Below, piece by piece: positions 7,964-14,656 of a DNA stretch of 20,668 bases. How positions within the stretch are numbered: the stretch's first letter is position 1; each line of letters starts with the position of its first letter. The stretch spans positions 1-20,668 of IMG/VR virus record IMGVR_UViG_3300032677_001428. The stretch is one strand, 5' to 3'. The notes beneath the pieces are model-generated. The model saw nothing but the letters and a program-made list of their open reading frames with translations, ran no database searches and had not been told where the DNA came from. A program made the translations under genes and the position numbers. The DNA is from a virus.

Positions 7964-8230
7964 ATGCGGAGCAGAGAGTTATACAAAAAACCAGAGTTGT
8001 ATAAAAAGCCAACGTTATATAAAAAATCAGCATCGCATTCACATCCTGATGATCCGAAACATGCGTTGATCCACAAGGCCATGTCACATATATTAGGTGA
8101 GATGTTAGATGAGGATTCTGAATTTGAAAAATACTTTCCTGGTCTGATGAAAAGAATTATTGATGCATTAGAACAACATGCTAAAGAATTGAAGAATTCA
8201 TCAAATAGAAAGAAGTCCGTAAGTAAATGA
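7964..8230 (+). CDS. Small protein with N-terminal LYKKP repeat
   Basis: This 88-residue protein is of unrecognised family. Its N-terminus has three tandem hexapeptides of form [ET]LYKK[PS] (residues 5-22), giving a strongly basic, Tyr-rich tail. A helical region follows (HALIHKAMSHILGEMLDE and YFPGLMKRIIDALEQHAKEL), then a basic Lys/Ser tail. The start lies one base after the Dps-like stop, and its own stop overlaps the next start (AATGA), so it is coupled on both sides. The basic repeats could bind DNA and might supply the tail that the Dps-like neighbour lacks (inference). Confidence 0.7.
   Translation: MRSRELYKKPELYKKPTLYKKSASHSHPDDPKHALIHKAMSHILGEMLDEDSEFEKYFPGLMKRIIDALEQHAKELKNSSNRKKSVSK
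7976..8029 (+). repeat. Three tandem 18-bp units encoding LYKKP
   Basis: Three consecutive 18-base units (GAG TTA TAC AAA AAA CCA and variants) with synonymous differences encode ELYKKP, ELYKKP and TLYKKS. The synonymous divergence suggests selection on the peptide. Confidence 0.85.
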
Positions 8231-8397
8231 ACCTAGACGAACTAAAAAGATTAGCCGGCATCATTGACCATCGGGGCATAAATACTGTATCAGAATCCGA
8301 TAATCGTGTCATGGCTCGGCCCGGTACCGAAGAATGGTTCAGGCGGTCAGTTAATGATATGCAGATGCCAATCGGGTTCAGGGGTCGTAAGAGATGA
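8227..8397 (+). CDS. 56-aa small protein with LDELKRLAGI motif
   Basis: This 56-residue frame begins MNLDELKRLAGIIDHRG and ends in a basic FRGRKR. Its ATG overlaps the previous stop (ATGA), and its stop overlaps the next ATG (ATGA at 8394-8397), a classic coupled arrangement that supports it as a real gene. The DELKRLAGI helix resembles the ELSEIRRLSGV segment of the mosaic protein at 3969 and a motif I recall in virion-associated proteins of T4-like aquatic phages. No function is known. Confidence 0.7.
   Translation: MNLDELKRLAGIIDHRGINTVSESDNRVMARPGTEEWFRRSVNDMQMPIGFRGRKR
8277..8284 (+). promoter_or_regulatory. Possible internal late-type box CATAAATA
   Basis: Octamer inside the 56-aa gene, 110 bases upstream of the GH19 gene. 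It fits the local late-type pattern but lies farther from the start than the other boxes, so it may be chance. Confidence 0.25.
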
Positions 8398-9764
8398 GAG
8401 CAATTGAGTTCATAACTGAAGAAGTAGGCAGAGTTCTTGACTTAACCAAGAACTATCCGCATTACTCCACCCTTAAAGGTAAGATACTTGATATTTCTCC
8501 TAAAGGGAAATACAAGATACAAATCATTGATGCTAAGATAATTCCCGGAAAGAAAGCATCAGTAAAGATCGGCGATACTGTTGCTATTAATGCAAACTTT
8601 CTCAAACAGGCATTGAAAGAATCTGAATTAGAAGAAGATTGGAAGAAGACTCTAGGCGGAATCGCTGCTGCTGGAGCATTGGCATTGCCAGGTAATATGA
8701 TGCATAAACCTGCGACTGAACATCCACCGGTTGTTCAAACAGAAAAAGCCGATCCTTCAGTCGTCAAACAAGTAGCAGCGTCAATGGCAACACCAATCGG
8801 ACAGGCGTTAAAAAGAGCAGCCGCTACTATCAAGAATAAAGCAGAGCGGGCGCAGTTCCTAGCACAATGTGCCCATGAGACACTGAATTTTTCCACACTT
8901 AAAGAAAAAGGCGGTACCCTTGACTTCAGGAAATATGATCCCAGATTCAATCCCAGTAAGGCCAGAGCATTAGGCAATGACAAACCAGGTGATGGTGCTA
9001 GATATGCTGGACGTGGCTATATTCAGTTGACTGGCAAGGCTAACTATCAAAAGGCAGGCGATGAGTTAGGTATTCCATTAGAGAAACATCCACAGTTAGC
9101 AGAACGTCCGGACATTGCTGCACAAGTCGCACTGTGGTATTGGCATCATAGGGTAACACCAAAGGTGAGTAACTTCAATAATACAAAAGCAGTGACCAAA
9201 CCCATCAATAGTCACTTGAATGGTCTAGAGGATAGACACCAGAAATTTCTTGCCTTTAGCGAACTGTTAGGTAATAACAACGCGCCTTCTCAAGGGCTTG
9301 AAGAGCATGAGATGGATAACACAGATGGTTGGGGCGCCACTCCAATAAACGGAAATGTTGATTATATGGGATTGCGTGTAATGATGCTTCCTTCAATCTT
9401 TCTCAAGTTAGCATTATTCTTAAAAGAACCAAAGAGTGCAGCTAATATCACAAAATACATAGAACAAGGCGGACATATCGCTTCTCCTTTCCTCATCCTA
9501 GAAATTCCTGAAGAATGGGATGATGGTGATTTTTCTGAGACAGCAAGGGTGATCGGACATGAAGGCAGAAACCGCATGATCGCATTGCAAGAACTTGAAA
9601 GGAATCAACCTCAAGAAGTTCATATCTTTCCGCAAGGTCTCCGTAATAGACATATGACTCCCGAATTCATCAAGAACATGAATAACCAGCTCATCCCAGA
9701 AAGACAAGAACAACCTATCTCCGGTCCCTTTTGGAGTGATGTCCTAAATGCCAGGGCTAAATAG
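8394..9764 (+). CDS. GH19 chitinase/lysozyme-like virion protein with C-terminal ParB-like domain
   Basis: Four parts are visible in this 456-residue protein. The N-terminus MRAIEFITE resembles the T4 capsid-targeting peptide, with a gp21-type I-x-E site at 7-9. A short hydrophobic Gly/Ala patch (TLGGIAAAGALALPG) lies near residue 90. A GH19 domain (about 120-290) has FLAQCAHETLNF with candidate catalytic E162, YAGRGYIQLTGKANY (204-218) and ALWYWHHR. The C-terminal domain (about 305-456) contains VIGHEGRNRMIAL, loosely like the ParB/sulfiredoxin signature, then PQGLRNRHMTPEFI. GH19 phage enzymes cleave peptidoglycan glycan strands, so a lysis or entry role is likely. The extra domain's role is unknown. 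The start overlaps the previous stop by ATGA. Confidence 0.8.
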   Translation: MRAIEFITEEVGRVLDLTKNYPHYSTLKGKILDISPKGKYKIQIIDAKIIPGKKASVKIGDTVAINANFLKQALKESELEEDWKKTLGGIAAAGALALPGNMMHKPATEHPPVVQTEKADPSVVKQVAASMATPIGQALKRAAATIKNKAERAQFLAQCAHETLNFSTLKEKGGTLDFRKYDPRFNPSKARALGNDKPGDGARYAGRGYIQLTGKANYQKAGDELGIPLEKHPQLAERPDIAAQVALWYWHHRVTPKVSNFNNTKAVTKPINSHLNGLEDRHQKFLAFSELLGNNNAPSQGLEEHEMDNTDGWGATPINGNVDYMGLRVMMLPSIFLKLALFLKEPKSAANITKYIEQGGHIASPFLILEIPEEWDDGDFSETARVIGHEGRNRMIALQELERNQPQEVHIFPQGLRNRHMTPEFIKNMNNQLIPERQEQPISGPFWSDVLNARAK

Positions 9765-9775
9765 TAGTATAAATT
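9756..9775 (+). promoter_or_regulatory. Two overlapping late-type boxes before the GH2 gene
   Basis: GCTAAATA (9756-9763) and TATAAATT (9768-9775) lie 13-32 bases upstream of the start, and the Shine-Dalgarno TAAGGAT (9776-9782) follows directly. The second box is the better match to TATAAATA. With initiation about six bases downstream it would leave a very short leader, so the first may be the functional one. Confidence 0.45.
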
Positions 9776-9787
9776 TAAGGATTATCC

Positions 9788-12475
9788 ATGAATCTAAAAA
9801 CATTGAAGGCTAGAATTATTTGGCTAGCCATTGGCATAGTACTGTTCGCGACACCGGTGTTCGCACAAAGAACTGCTACACCATTAATGAATGGTTGGAA
9901 GTTTCAACAGAACTCAGCGATGACTGGCCCTGAACAACCTAACTACAATGATTCATCATGGGCTACGGTAAGCGTCCCCCATACATGGAATCGGGTTGGT
10001 TACTACACGAATCAAACGATTCCGCATCAAAATACTGCTGCTAATCAAAATCTATATCAGGGCAATGCTTGGTATAGGATTTCATTTTCTCCCCCTCCTA
10101 TGACCAATAAAAGAGTATTCCTTCAATTTGATGCTGCCAGTCGTATTGCAGAAGTATGGTTAAACGGTGTTCGTTTAGGACAACATAAAGGTGGCTTCTC
10201 AAGATTTAGATTTGATGCTACGACCGCAATGAAAACAAATGCGGTAAATGTCTTAGCAGTACGAGTTAACAATGCTGCTCCTGCTGCTGGAAATGAAACA
10301 GCAAATGTACTTCCGCTGACTATTGGAGTGGATTTCTTCGTCTACGGAGGATTGTATCGTTCAGTGTCACTCGTAACAACTCCTACTGTCCATTTTGACA
10401 TGCTTGACTACGGCGGTTCCGGAATGTATGCAACTGCTGCTAATGTGTCAGCTAACTCTGCTAACCTAACAGTGGTATCTAAATTCAAGAATGATAGTAA
10501 TGCATCTGTTACAGGAGCGTCAGTAAACTATAAACTAGTTGATGCGAGCGGTAATACTAAAGCATCATGGAGTACTCCTATAAATGTTCCTATCGGTAGC
10601 AATGTTCAAGTTTCAAGTACTGTTACTGTCACATCCCCGCATCTATGGAATGGGGTCGCTGATCCCTATCTTTATCAAATCGTAGCACAACTATACACTC
10701 CTCAGGCAGGCGTACTTGATCAAATGAATCAATCATTTGGATTTCGTAATATCGTGCTTGATCCTGCTCACGGTTTATATCTGAATGGTAAGCATATCCC
10801 TCTGCACGGAGTATCTCGTCACCAAGATCGTGAAACAAAAGGTTGGGCAGTATCAGCATCTGATGAAGATCAAGATGTCTCCATCATCAAAGAAATGGGG
10901 GCGAATACTATCCGTCTAGCGCACTACGAACAGAGTGAACATATGAATGAACTATCTGATAAGAATGGACTTATCATCTGGGATGAGATTCCATTGGTGG
11001 GTGCGCTCACACTTACGCCAGGACAACCTACGCCGCCGCCAGCAGAGTTAGTAGCAAATGCCCAGCAACAACTAAAAGAATTAATCATTCAAAATTACAA
11101 TCATCCTGCTGTCGCAGTCTGGAGTATTTCAAACGAAATAGATTTGTTAGGGCCTCCGCCTGACCCTATTCCGATGTTGACTGATTTGAACAATCTTGCA
11201 CACGCAACGGATCCTAGTCGTCCAACAACACTAGCTAGTTGCTGCGAAGGTAGAAAAAATTACTCAGGAGTTTATCCTCCTAATATATCAGCTATCACTG
11301 ATACATTTGGTGCTAATCGCTATCCCGGTTGGTATTATGGTGCGGCTGGTGATATGGGTTCCATTCTAGATACCTTACATGGTAATCATTTAAATCAACC
11401 GATGTCGGTAAGCGAATATGGTGCTGGAGCAGGCATTTCTATACATACTGATAATCCATTAGGTGGGCCTTGGAATGCTTCTGGATATGCTCAGCCAGAA
11501 GGATATCAATCATACTTGCACGAAACTATCTGGCCTCAACTAAATGCAAGAGAGTATCTATGGTCTACTTGGGTATGGAATATGTTTGACTTTGCGACTA
11601 CTATCCGCACTGAAGCAGATTCAGTAAATATCAACACTAAAGGCCTAGTTACATATGATCGTACTGCTAGGAAAGATGCTTTCTACTATTATAAAGCGAA
11701 TTGGACAACTTCTCCAGTCGTACACATTGCCGAACATAATTATACCAATAGAGATTATCAGGTAACCGACGTAAAGGTATATTCTAATGTTCCTTCTGTA
11801 GAATTATTGCTCAATGATATATCATTAGGATCAAAATCAAGTTGTGCTAATGCTGTTTGTATCTGGAAAGATGTAAAACTCTCAGCAGGTAACAACAACT
11901 TAATTGCTAAATCTTCATCTGCAACAGATACTGTCATTTGGCAGCTTGATTCCATCAGAACTAGCCAAATATGGATAGCCTCAGGTTCTATCATACCGCA
12001 GACTACATCTAAAGGACTATACGGATCAGATAACTATTTCACAGGTGGAACTGGCTCTGGTACATATCGCTATGGTGGTAATTTCAGCTATAATATTCCA
12101 GCAAACAATGGAACTTACAATGTCACATTGACTTTCCTAGAACCTGATGCAAATGCTGCATCTAGTCGTGTCTTCAACGTCACTGCTAACGGTCAAGTCG
12201 TATTGAGCAACTTCAATGTTGCTACGGCTGCAGGCGGAGTCAACAAAGAGGTCACTGAAACTTTTCCGGTAACTATTTCTAACGGAAATCTAAATTTGGT
12301 CTTTACATCGGTAACAGGTGATGCTATAGTGTCTTATGTAGAAGTTACATCTACGAGCATTCTGACTAACCCTCTTGCTACGACACCAACTTTGTTAATG
12401 GTAGGAGGAGGGTTAGCAGCGGCACTTGCTGGTGCAGCAGCACTACTAGGTCGTAAGAAAAAGATAAATAGCTAA
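9788..12475 (+). CDS. Secreted GH2 beta-galactosidase-like glycosidase with malectin-like domain and C-terminal membrane anchor
   Basis: An 895-residue exported enzyme. Residues 1-26 form a Sec signal peptide (cleavage after PVFA). A sugar-binding jelly-roll (WKFQQN, VSVPHTWNR, RVFLQFDAASRIAEVWLNG) and an immunoglobulin-like domain lead to the GH2 TIM barrel: LNGKHIPLHGVSRHQD, NHPAVAVWSISNEID with acid/base E450, SEYGAGAG with probable nucleophile E543, and WSTWVWNMFDF. About 735-855 is malectin-like (YRYGGNFSYNIPANNGTYNV, VFNVTANGQVVL). The C-terminus has a hydrophobic helix (about 868-887) and GRKKK, like a tail anchor or CTERM-type sorting signal without a visible PEP. The real substrate may be any beta-glycoside. 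Signal peptide and anchor point to the periplasm or envelope. It is very unusual for a T4-like phage and was probably acquired from a bacterium. Confidence 0.9.
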   Translation: MNLKTLKARIIWLAIGIVLFATPVFAQRTATPLMNGWKFQQNSAMTGPEQPNYNDSSWATVSVPHTWNRVGYYTNQTIPHQNTAANQNLYQGNAWYRISFSPPPMTNKRVFLQFDAASRIAEVWLNGVRLGQHKGGFSRFRFDATTAMKTNAVNVLAVRVNNAAPAAGNETANVLPLTIGVDFFVYGGLYRSVSLVTTPTVHFDMLDYGGSGMYATAANVSANSANLTVVSKFKNDSNASVTGASVNYKLVDASGNTKASWSTPINVPIGSNVQVSSTVTVTSPHLWNGVADPYLYQIVAQLYTPQAGVLDQMNQSFGFRNIVLDPAHGLYLNGKHIPLHGVSRHQDRETKGWAVSASDEDQDVSIIKEMGANTIRLAHYEQSEHMNELSDKNGLIIWDEIPLVGALTLTPGQPTPPPAELVANAQQQLKELIIQNYNHPAVAVWSISNEIDLLGPPPDPIPMLTDLNNLAHATDPSRPTTLASCCEGRKNYSGVYPPNISAITDTFGANRYPGWYYGAAGDMGSILDTLHGNHLNQPMSVSEYGAGAGISIHTDNPLGGPWNASGYAQPEGYQSYLHETIWPQLNAREYLWSTWVWNMFDFATTIRTEADSVNINTKGLVTYDRTARKDAFYYYKANWTTSPVVHIAEHNYTNRDYQVTDVKVYSNVPSVELLLNDISLGSKSSCANAVCIWKDVKLSAGNNNLIAKSSSATDTVIWQLDSIRTSQIWIASGSIIPQTTSKGLYGSDNYFTGGTGSGTYRYGGNFSYNIPANNGTYNVTLTFLEPDANAASSRVFNVTANGQVVLSNFNVATAAGGVNKEVTETFPVTISNGNLNLVFTSVTGDAIVSYVEVTSTSILTNPLATTPTLLMVGGGLAAALAGAAALLGRKKKINS
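12463..12470 (+). promoter_or_regulatory. Late-type promoter box GATAAATA
   Basis: Identical octamer to 3937, 12910, 14191 and 17115. It lies within the last codons of the GH2 gene, 21 bases before the next start. Confidence 0.5.
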
Positions 12476-12491
12476 CACAAAGGATCATCAT

Positions 12492-12866
12492 ATGAAAATC
12501 AGAGAACTACTGAACGAAGGCGAACTTGATGACTTTGATCGTGAAGAAGAGCCGGAAACTGAACCTGATCAGGAAACGATCAAACCGCTCATGGTGCAAC
12601 TCCGTAGTGTCTATAACCTTGTCAAGAAGTATCGTGATTTCCAGAATAATCCTGAGATCAAAGAGATCCTAGCTGATCATCCTATCATCTTCAAGAATTC
12701 AGAATCGGCAGTCATTCCTATCGGAATGATGGCTGATCTGCTGAACATCTATCCTATGCTCATTCCACACATGCGTGAGAAGGTTCAAGCACAAGCTTGG
12801 GAAAGCCCTGAAGCATTCCGCAAGACCGTGACTCAATTGAAGGCGGCAGTAGCAAATAGGCGGTAA
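12492..12866 (+). CDS. Small acidic-headed protein with capsid-targeting-like N-terminus
   Basis: A 124-residue protein of unrecognised family. It starts MKIRELLNEGELDDFDREEE: a capsid-targeting-like peptide (L-N-E at 7-9, a gp21-type cleavage pattern) followed by an acidic linker to about residue 28. The remainder is predicted helical (MVQLRSVYNLVKKYRDF, IPIGMMADLLNIYPMLI, FRKTVTQLKAAVANRR) with no transmembrane helix. A clear AAAGGAT site lies eight bases upstream of the ATG, and a late-type box lies just before that. A packaged or core protein is plausible by analogy with the T4 internal proteins (inference). Confidence 0.75.
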   Translation: MKIRELLNEGELDDFDREEEPETEPDQETIKPLMVQLRSVYNLVKKYRDFQNNPEIKEILADHPIIFKNSESAVIPIGMMADLLNIYPMLIPHMREKVQAQAWESPEAFRKTVTQLKAAVANRR

Positions 12867-12909
12867 ACCAATATTTTACCCATATTATTTGATCTGTGCC
12901 ACAAATCAT

Positions 12910-12917
12910 GATAAATA
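12910..12917 (+). promoter_or_regulatory. Late-type promoter box GATAAATA
   Basis: Octamer in the 117-base gap before the outer-membrane barrel gene. It would give an untranslated leader of about 60 bases that contains a stem-loop, making this the longest leader among the late-type units here. Confidence 0.55.
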
Positions 12918-12936
12918 TAAGTTGTACTAGAAAAAA

Positions 12937-12955
12937 GATTCGCATAACGCGAATC
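12937..12955 (+). promoter_or_regulatory. Leader stem-loop upstream of the outer-membrane barrel gene
   Basis: A perfect 7-bp stem (GATTCGC/GCGAATC) with a 5-base loop, preceded by six A. Just downstream TCCTTT (12954-12959) is complementary to AAAGGA (12972-12977), which is the ribosome site, so a second weaker hairpin could mask it. There is no proper T run, so a terminator is unlikely. Confidence 0.5.
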
Positions 12956-12983
12956 CTTTCATAGTCTTTTAAAAGGAAACTAC

Positions 12984-13550
12984 ATGAATAAGTTAATCGC
13001 AATCGCAGCATTCGCATTTGCTGCTATTACTACCCCAGCACTCGCTGGTACTCTATCTGCTGAAGGTCGTACTGCTTTGGCTCCTAATGCTGCTGGAGTT
13101 GATCTGTCCGCATCTGGATTAAATGCAGGTCCGGTAACACTTGGTGCAGAAGTTCAAACTGTTCAAGCTAGTCACAATGGAGCGGTAGTTGATCTATTCT
13201 CTGTTAACGCTACTAAGACATTTGCTTCGGTAGACGGTTTCACCCCTCAAGTAGGAGTTGAAGTTGGTAAGAGTGTTTCTACTGCTAAGGATTTCGGTTT
13301 CTGGGGTCTAGATGCTGGTGTCTCGCACGCTGTAGCAGGTCCAGTAACTGCGTCAGTTGGCTATCGTTATCGCCAAGGATTCGCTGATCGCAAGCTAGAA
13401 GAAAATCGCCTCAATGCAGGTCTAACTTATGCAGTGTCAAAGGCAACATCACTAGGTCTTAACTACTATCGTTATGACGAAAAGTATGTTCCGGCGCGTG
13501 TGCGTAAGGTATCTAATGTACTCGGCGTTGGTGTAAACTACAACTTCTAA
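12984..13550 (+). CDS. Phage-encoded outer-membrane beta-barrel protein
   Basis: A 188-residue exported protein. Residues 1-21 are a textbook Sec signal (MNKLIAIAAFAFAAITTPALA, cleaved before GTLS). The mature part alternates polar and hydrophobic residues in short strands (VTLGAEVQTV, TPQVGVEVGKSV, VTASVGYRYRQ, RLNAGLTYAV, TSLGLNYYRYDE) and ends VLGVGVNYNF with the C-terminal Phe recognised by the BAM machinery. It looks like a small barrel of perhaps eight strands, like Lom/OmpX/OmpA-type proteins, though no family was identified. The ribosome site is strong (AAAAGGA). Known phage-encoded outer-membrane proteins such as lambda Lom or the phage PA-2 porin alter the lysogen surface. Here, blocking superinfection is one possible role (inference). 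Confidence 0.8.
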   Translation: MNKLIAIAAFAFAAITTPALAGTLSAEGRTALAPNAAGVDLSASGLNAGPVTLGAEVQTVQASHNGAVVDLFSVNATKTFASVDGFTPQVGVEVGKSVSTAKDFGFWGLDAGVSHAVAGPVTASVGYRYRQGFADRKLEENRLNAGLTYAVSKATSLGLNYYRYDEKYVPARVRKVSNVLGVGVNYNF

Positions 13551-13574
13551 TAAAACTTATTTAAGTTATGATAG

Positions 13575-13610
13575 GCGGCGAAGATTGATTTCTTCGTCGC
13601 TTATTTTTTT
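13575..13610 (+). terminator. Intrinsic terminator after the outer-membrane barrel gene
   Basis: A 10-bp stem (13575-13584 with 13591-13600, one G-T wobble) closes a TTGATT loop and is followed by TTATTTTTTT. It lies 25 bases after the stop codon. Confidence 0.9.
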
Positions 13611-13627
13611 GGTTACGTGGTAAAAAC

Positions 13628-13635
13628 TGTAAATA
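13628..13635 (+). promoter_or_regulatory. Late-type promoter box TGTAAATA
   Basis: Octamer just after the terminator, only eight bases before the next ATG. With T4-like initiation about six bases downstream of the box the transcript would have almost no leader. Confidence 0.45.
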
Positions 13636-13643
13636 GTATCTGA

Positions 13644-14192
13644 ATGAGAATCGGATTAAGCCAAAGAACAGTGAAACACAAAGGTAGAACCTATGATGCG
13701 ACTGATCATGGTTGGTACACCTTGTTGGCTGGACATAATCTATTTTTTCTACCTAACACAATTAAGCAAGACTTTGATCTAGTCGCAGATAATTTAGATT
13801 CATTTATAATTACTGGCGGAGCGAATAGTGAAGTCGGTGAGAATGTTGAACTTACGTTGATGTCTAAGATGATAGAACGAAAAAAGCCAGTAGTGGGAAT
13901 CTGTCAAGGGGCGTTGTTTATTGCTAAGGGTCTGGGAAGCAGCGTGCAACCTATTCCTAAGCACACGAACGTGGATCACTATGTGATGTATCACGGAGAA
14001 GCCATCAAAGTGCCTAGTGACCATGAATTAGGAATAACAAAGTTGCATGATGCCGGACAGATATTATGCCTAGCCGATACCGGAGAGATTGAGGCATTCA
14101 TAGATAATAATCTTGCAGGAGTGATGTGGAATCCTGAAAGAATGGAAAAACCTTGGATTCCTCCTGAAATAGCCTTAATACTCCGAATTTGA
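13644..14192 (+). CDS. Class I glutamine amidotransferase-like protein with substituted catalytic His
   Basis: A 182-residue protein with the class I amidotransferase / gamma-glutamyl hydrolase fold pattern: FIITGGAN, the nucleophile elbow VVGICQGALFIAKGLG (C87) and GVMWNPERMEKPW near the C-terminus. In active members the last motif reads HPE, giving His and Glu of the Cys-His-Glu triad. Here it is Asn163-Pro-Glu165, so the usual general base is missing and ordinary glutaminase activity is doubtful. Similar stand-alone proteins occur in T4-like aquatic phages, with the His, as I recall. No ribosome site is visible, because the ATG follows a late-type box by eight bases. It ends just as the next promoter box begins. 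Confidence 0.8.
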   Translation: MRIGLSQRTVKHKGRTYDATDHGWYTLLAGHNLFFLPNTIKQDFDLVADNLDSFIITGGANSEVGENVELTLMSKMIERKKPVVGICQGALFIAKGLGSSVQPIPKHTNVDHYVMYHGEAIKVPSDHELGITKLHDAGQILCLADTGEIEAFIDNNLAGVMWNPERMEKPWIPPEIALILRI

Positions 14193-14198
14193 TAAATA
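14191..14198 (+). promoter_or_regulatory. Late-type promoter box GATAAATA
   Basis: Octamer overlapping the stop codon of the amidotransferase-like gene and ending five bases before the ATG at 14204. The expected start of transcription coincides with that ATG. Confidence 0.5.
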
Positions 14199-14203
14199 TA
14201 TTC

Positions 14204-14590
14204 ATGTTAATTGAAGACATCACCCGCGAACATGAGTTAGACCTGGATGCTGAGGTAAAGAAGTTTGCGGAGTGGGCCGGTAGGCGCCTGCATATTCAAT
14301 CTTTGCCGGAGATTGAACTAAGCCAAGATACTGAAGATGCCCAAAATAATCATCATACTGGTTCTCATGTAGAAGGTTCTAATAACATCTGGGTCTATGC
14401 GAAGAACCGCAATCTTGTGGACATACTTAGAACCGTCGCACACGAACTTACTCATGTGCGCCAGGGAGAACTCGGAATGATTAAGCCAGGTTCCAGTTAT
14501 CCAGGTAGTCCAATAGAACTACTAGCAGATATGGTAGCTGGAAAATATATTAAGATATGGGGTGAGAAGAATCACCACATCTTTCAGTAA
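14204..14590 (+). CDS. Small HExxH metallopeptidase-like protein
   Basis: A 128-residue protein from ATG 14204. A TTG at 14189 is in frame but lies within the upstream stop and promoter box, so it is not preferred. The zinc motif is AHELTHVRQ (H80, E81, H84), followed by SPIELLADMVAGKY with E105 as a likely third ligand, a gluzincin-like arrangement. The N-terminus MLIEDITREHELD again resembles the short targeting peptides of neighbouring genes. No ribosome site precedes the start, which suggests a leaderless message or re-initiation after the upstream stop. It could be a protease acting on host or virion proteins, or a metal-binding relic; the substrate is unknown. Confidence 0.75.
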   Translation: MLIEDITREHELDLDAEVKKFAEWAGRRLHIQSLPEIELSQDTEDAQNNHHTGSHVEGSNNIWVYAKNRNLVDILRTVAHELTHVRQGELGMIKPGSSYPGSPIELLADMVAGKYIKIWGEKNHHIFQ

Positions 14591-14606
14591 ACGGCACACA
14601 AAAACA

Positions 14607-14634
14607 TTGACTTCTATGCACGGTGTAGTATAAT
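14607..14634 (+). promoter_or_regulatory. Strong sigma70-type (early) promoter
   Basis: TTGACT (14607-14612), a 16-base spacer and a perfect TATAAT (14629-14634), followed by the AAGGAG ribosome site of the DsbA-like gene. It differs clearly from the late-type boxes to its left and would drive dsbA and the first polymerase fragment with host RNA polymerase. Confidence 0.85.
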
Positions 14635-14656
14635 AACTATATTAGAAGGAGAATAT

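Noticed and set aside
12862-12880. Hairpin GGTAAA/TTTACC as a terminator after the 124-aa gene
   Set aside because: The stem is only six base pairs, mostly A-T, includes the stop codon and lacks a continuous T run.
14189-14203. TTG start for the metallopeptidase-like gene
   Set aside because: It overlaps the upstream stop and the GATAAATA box and has no ribosome site. ATG 14204 gives an N-terminus like those of neighbouring genes.
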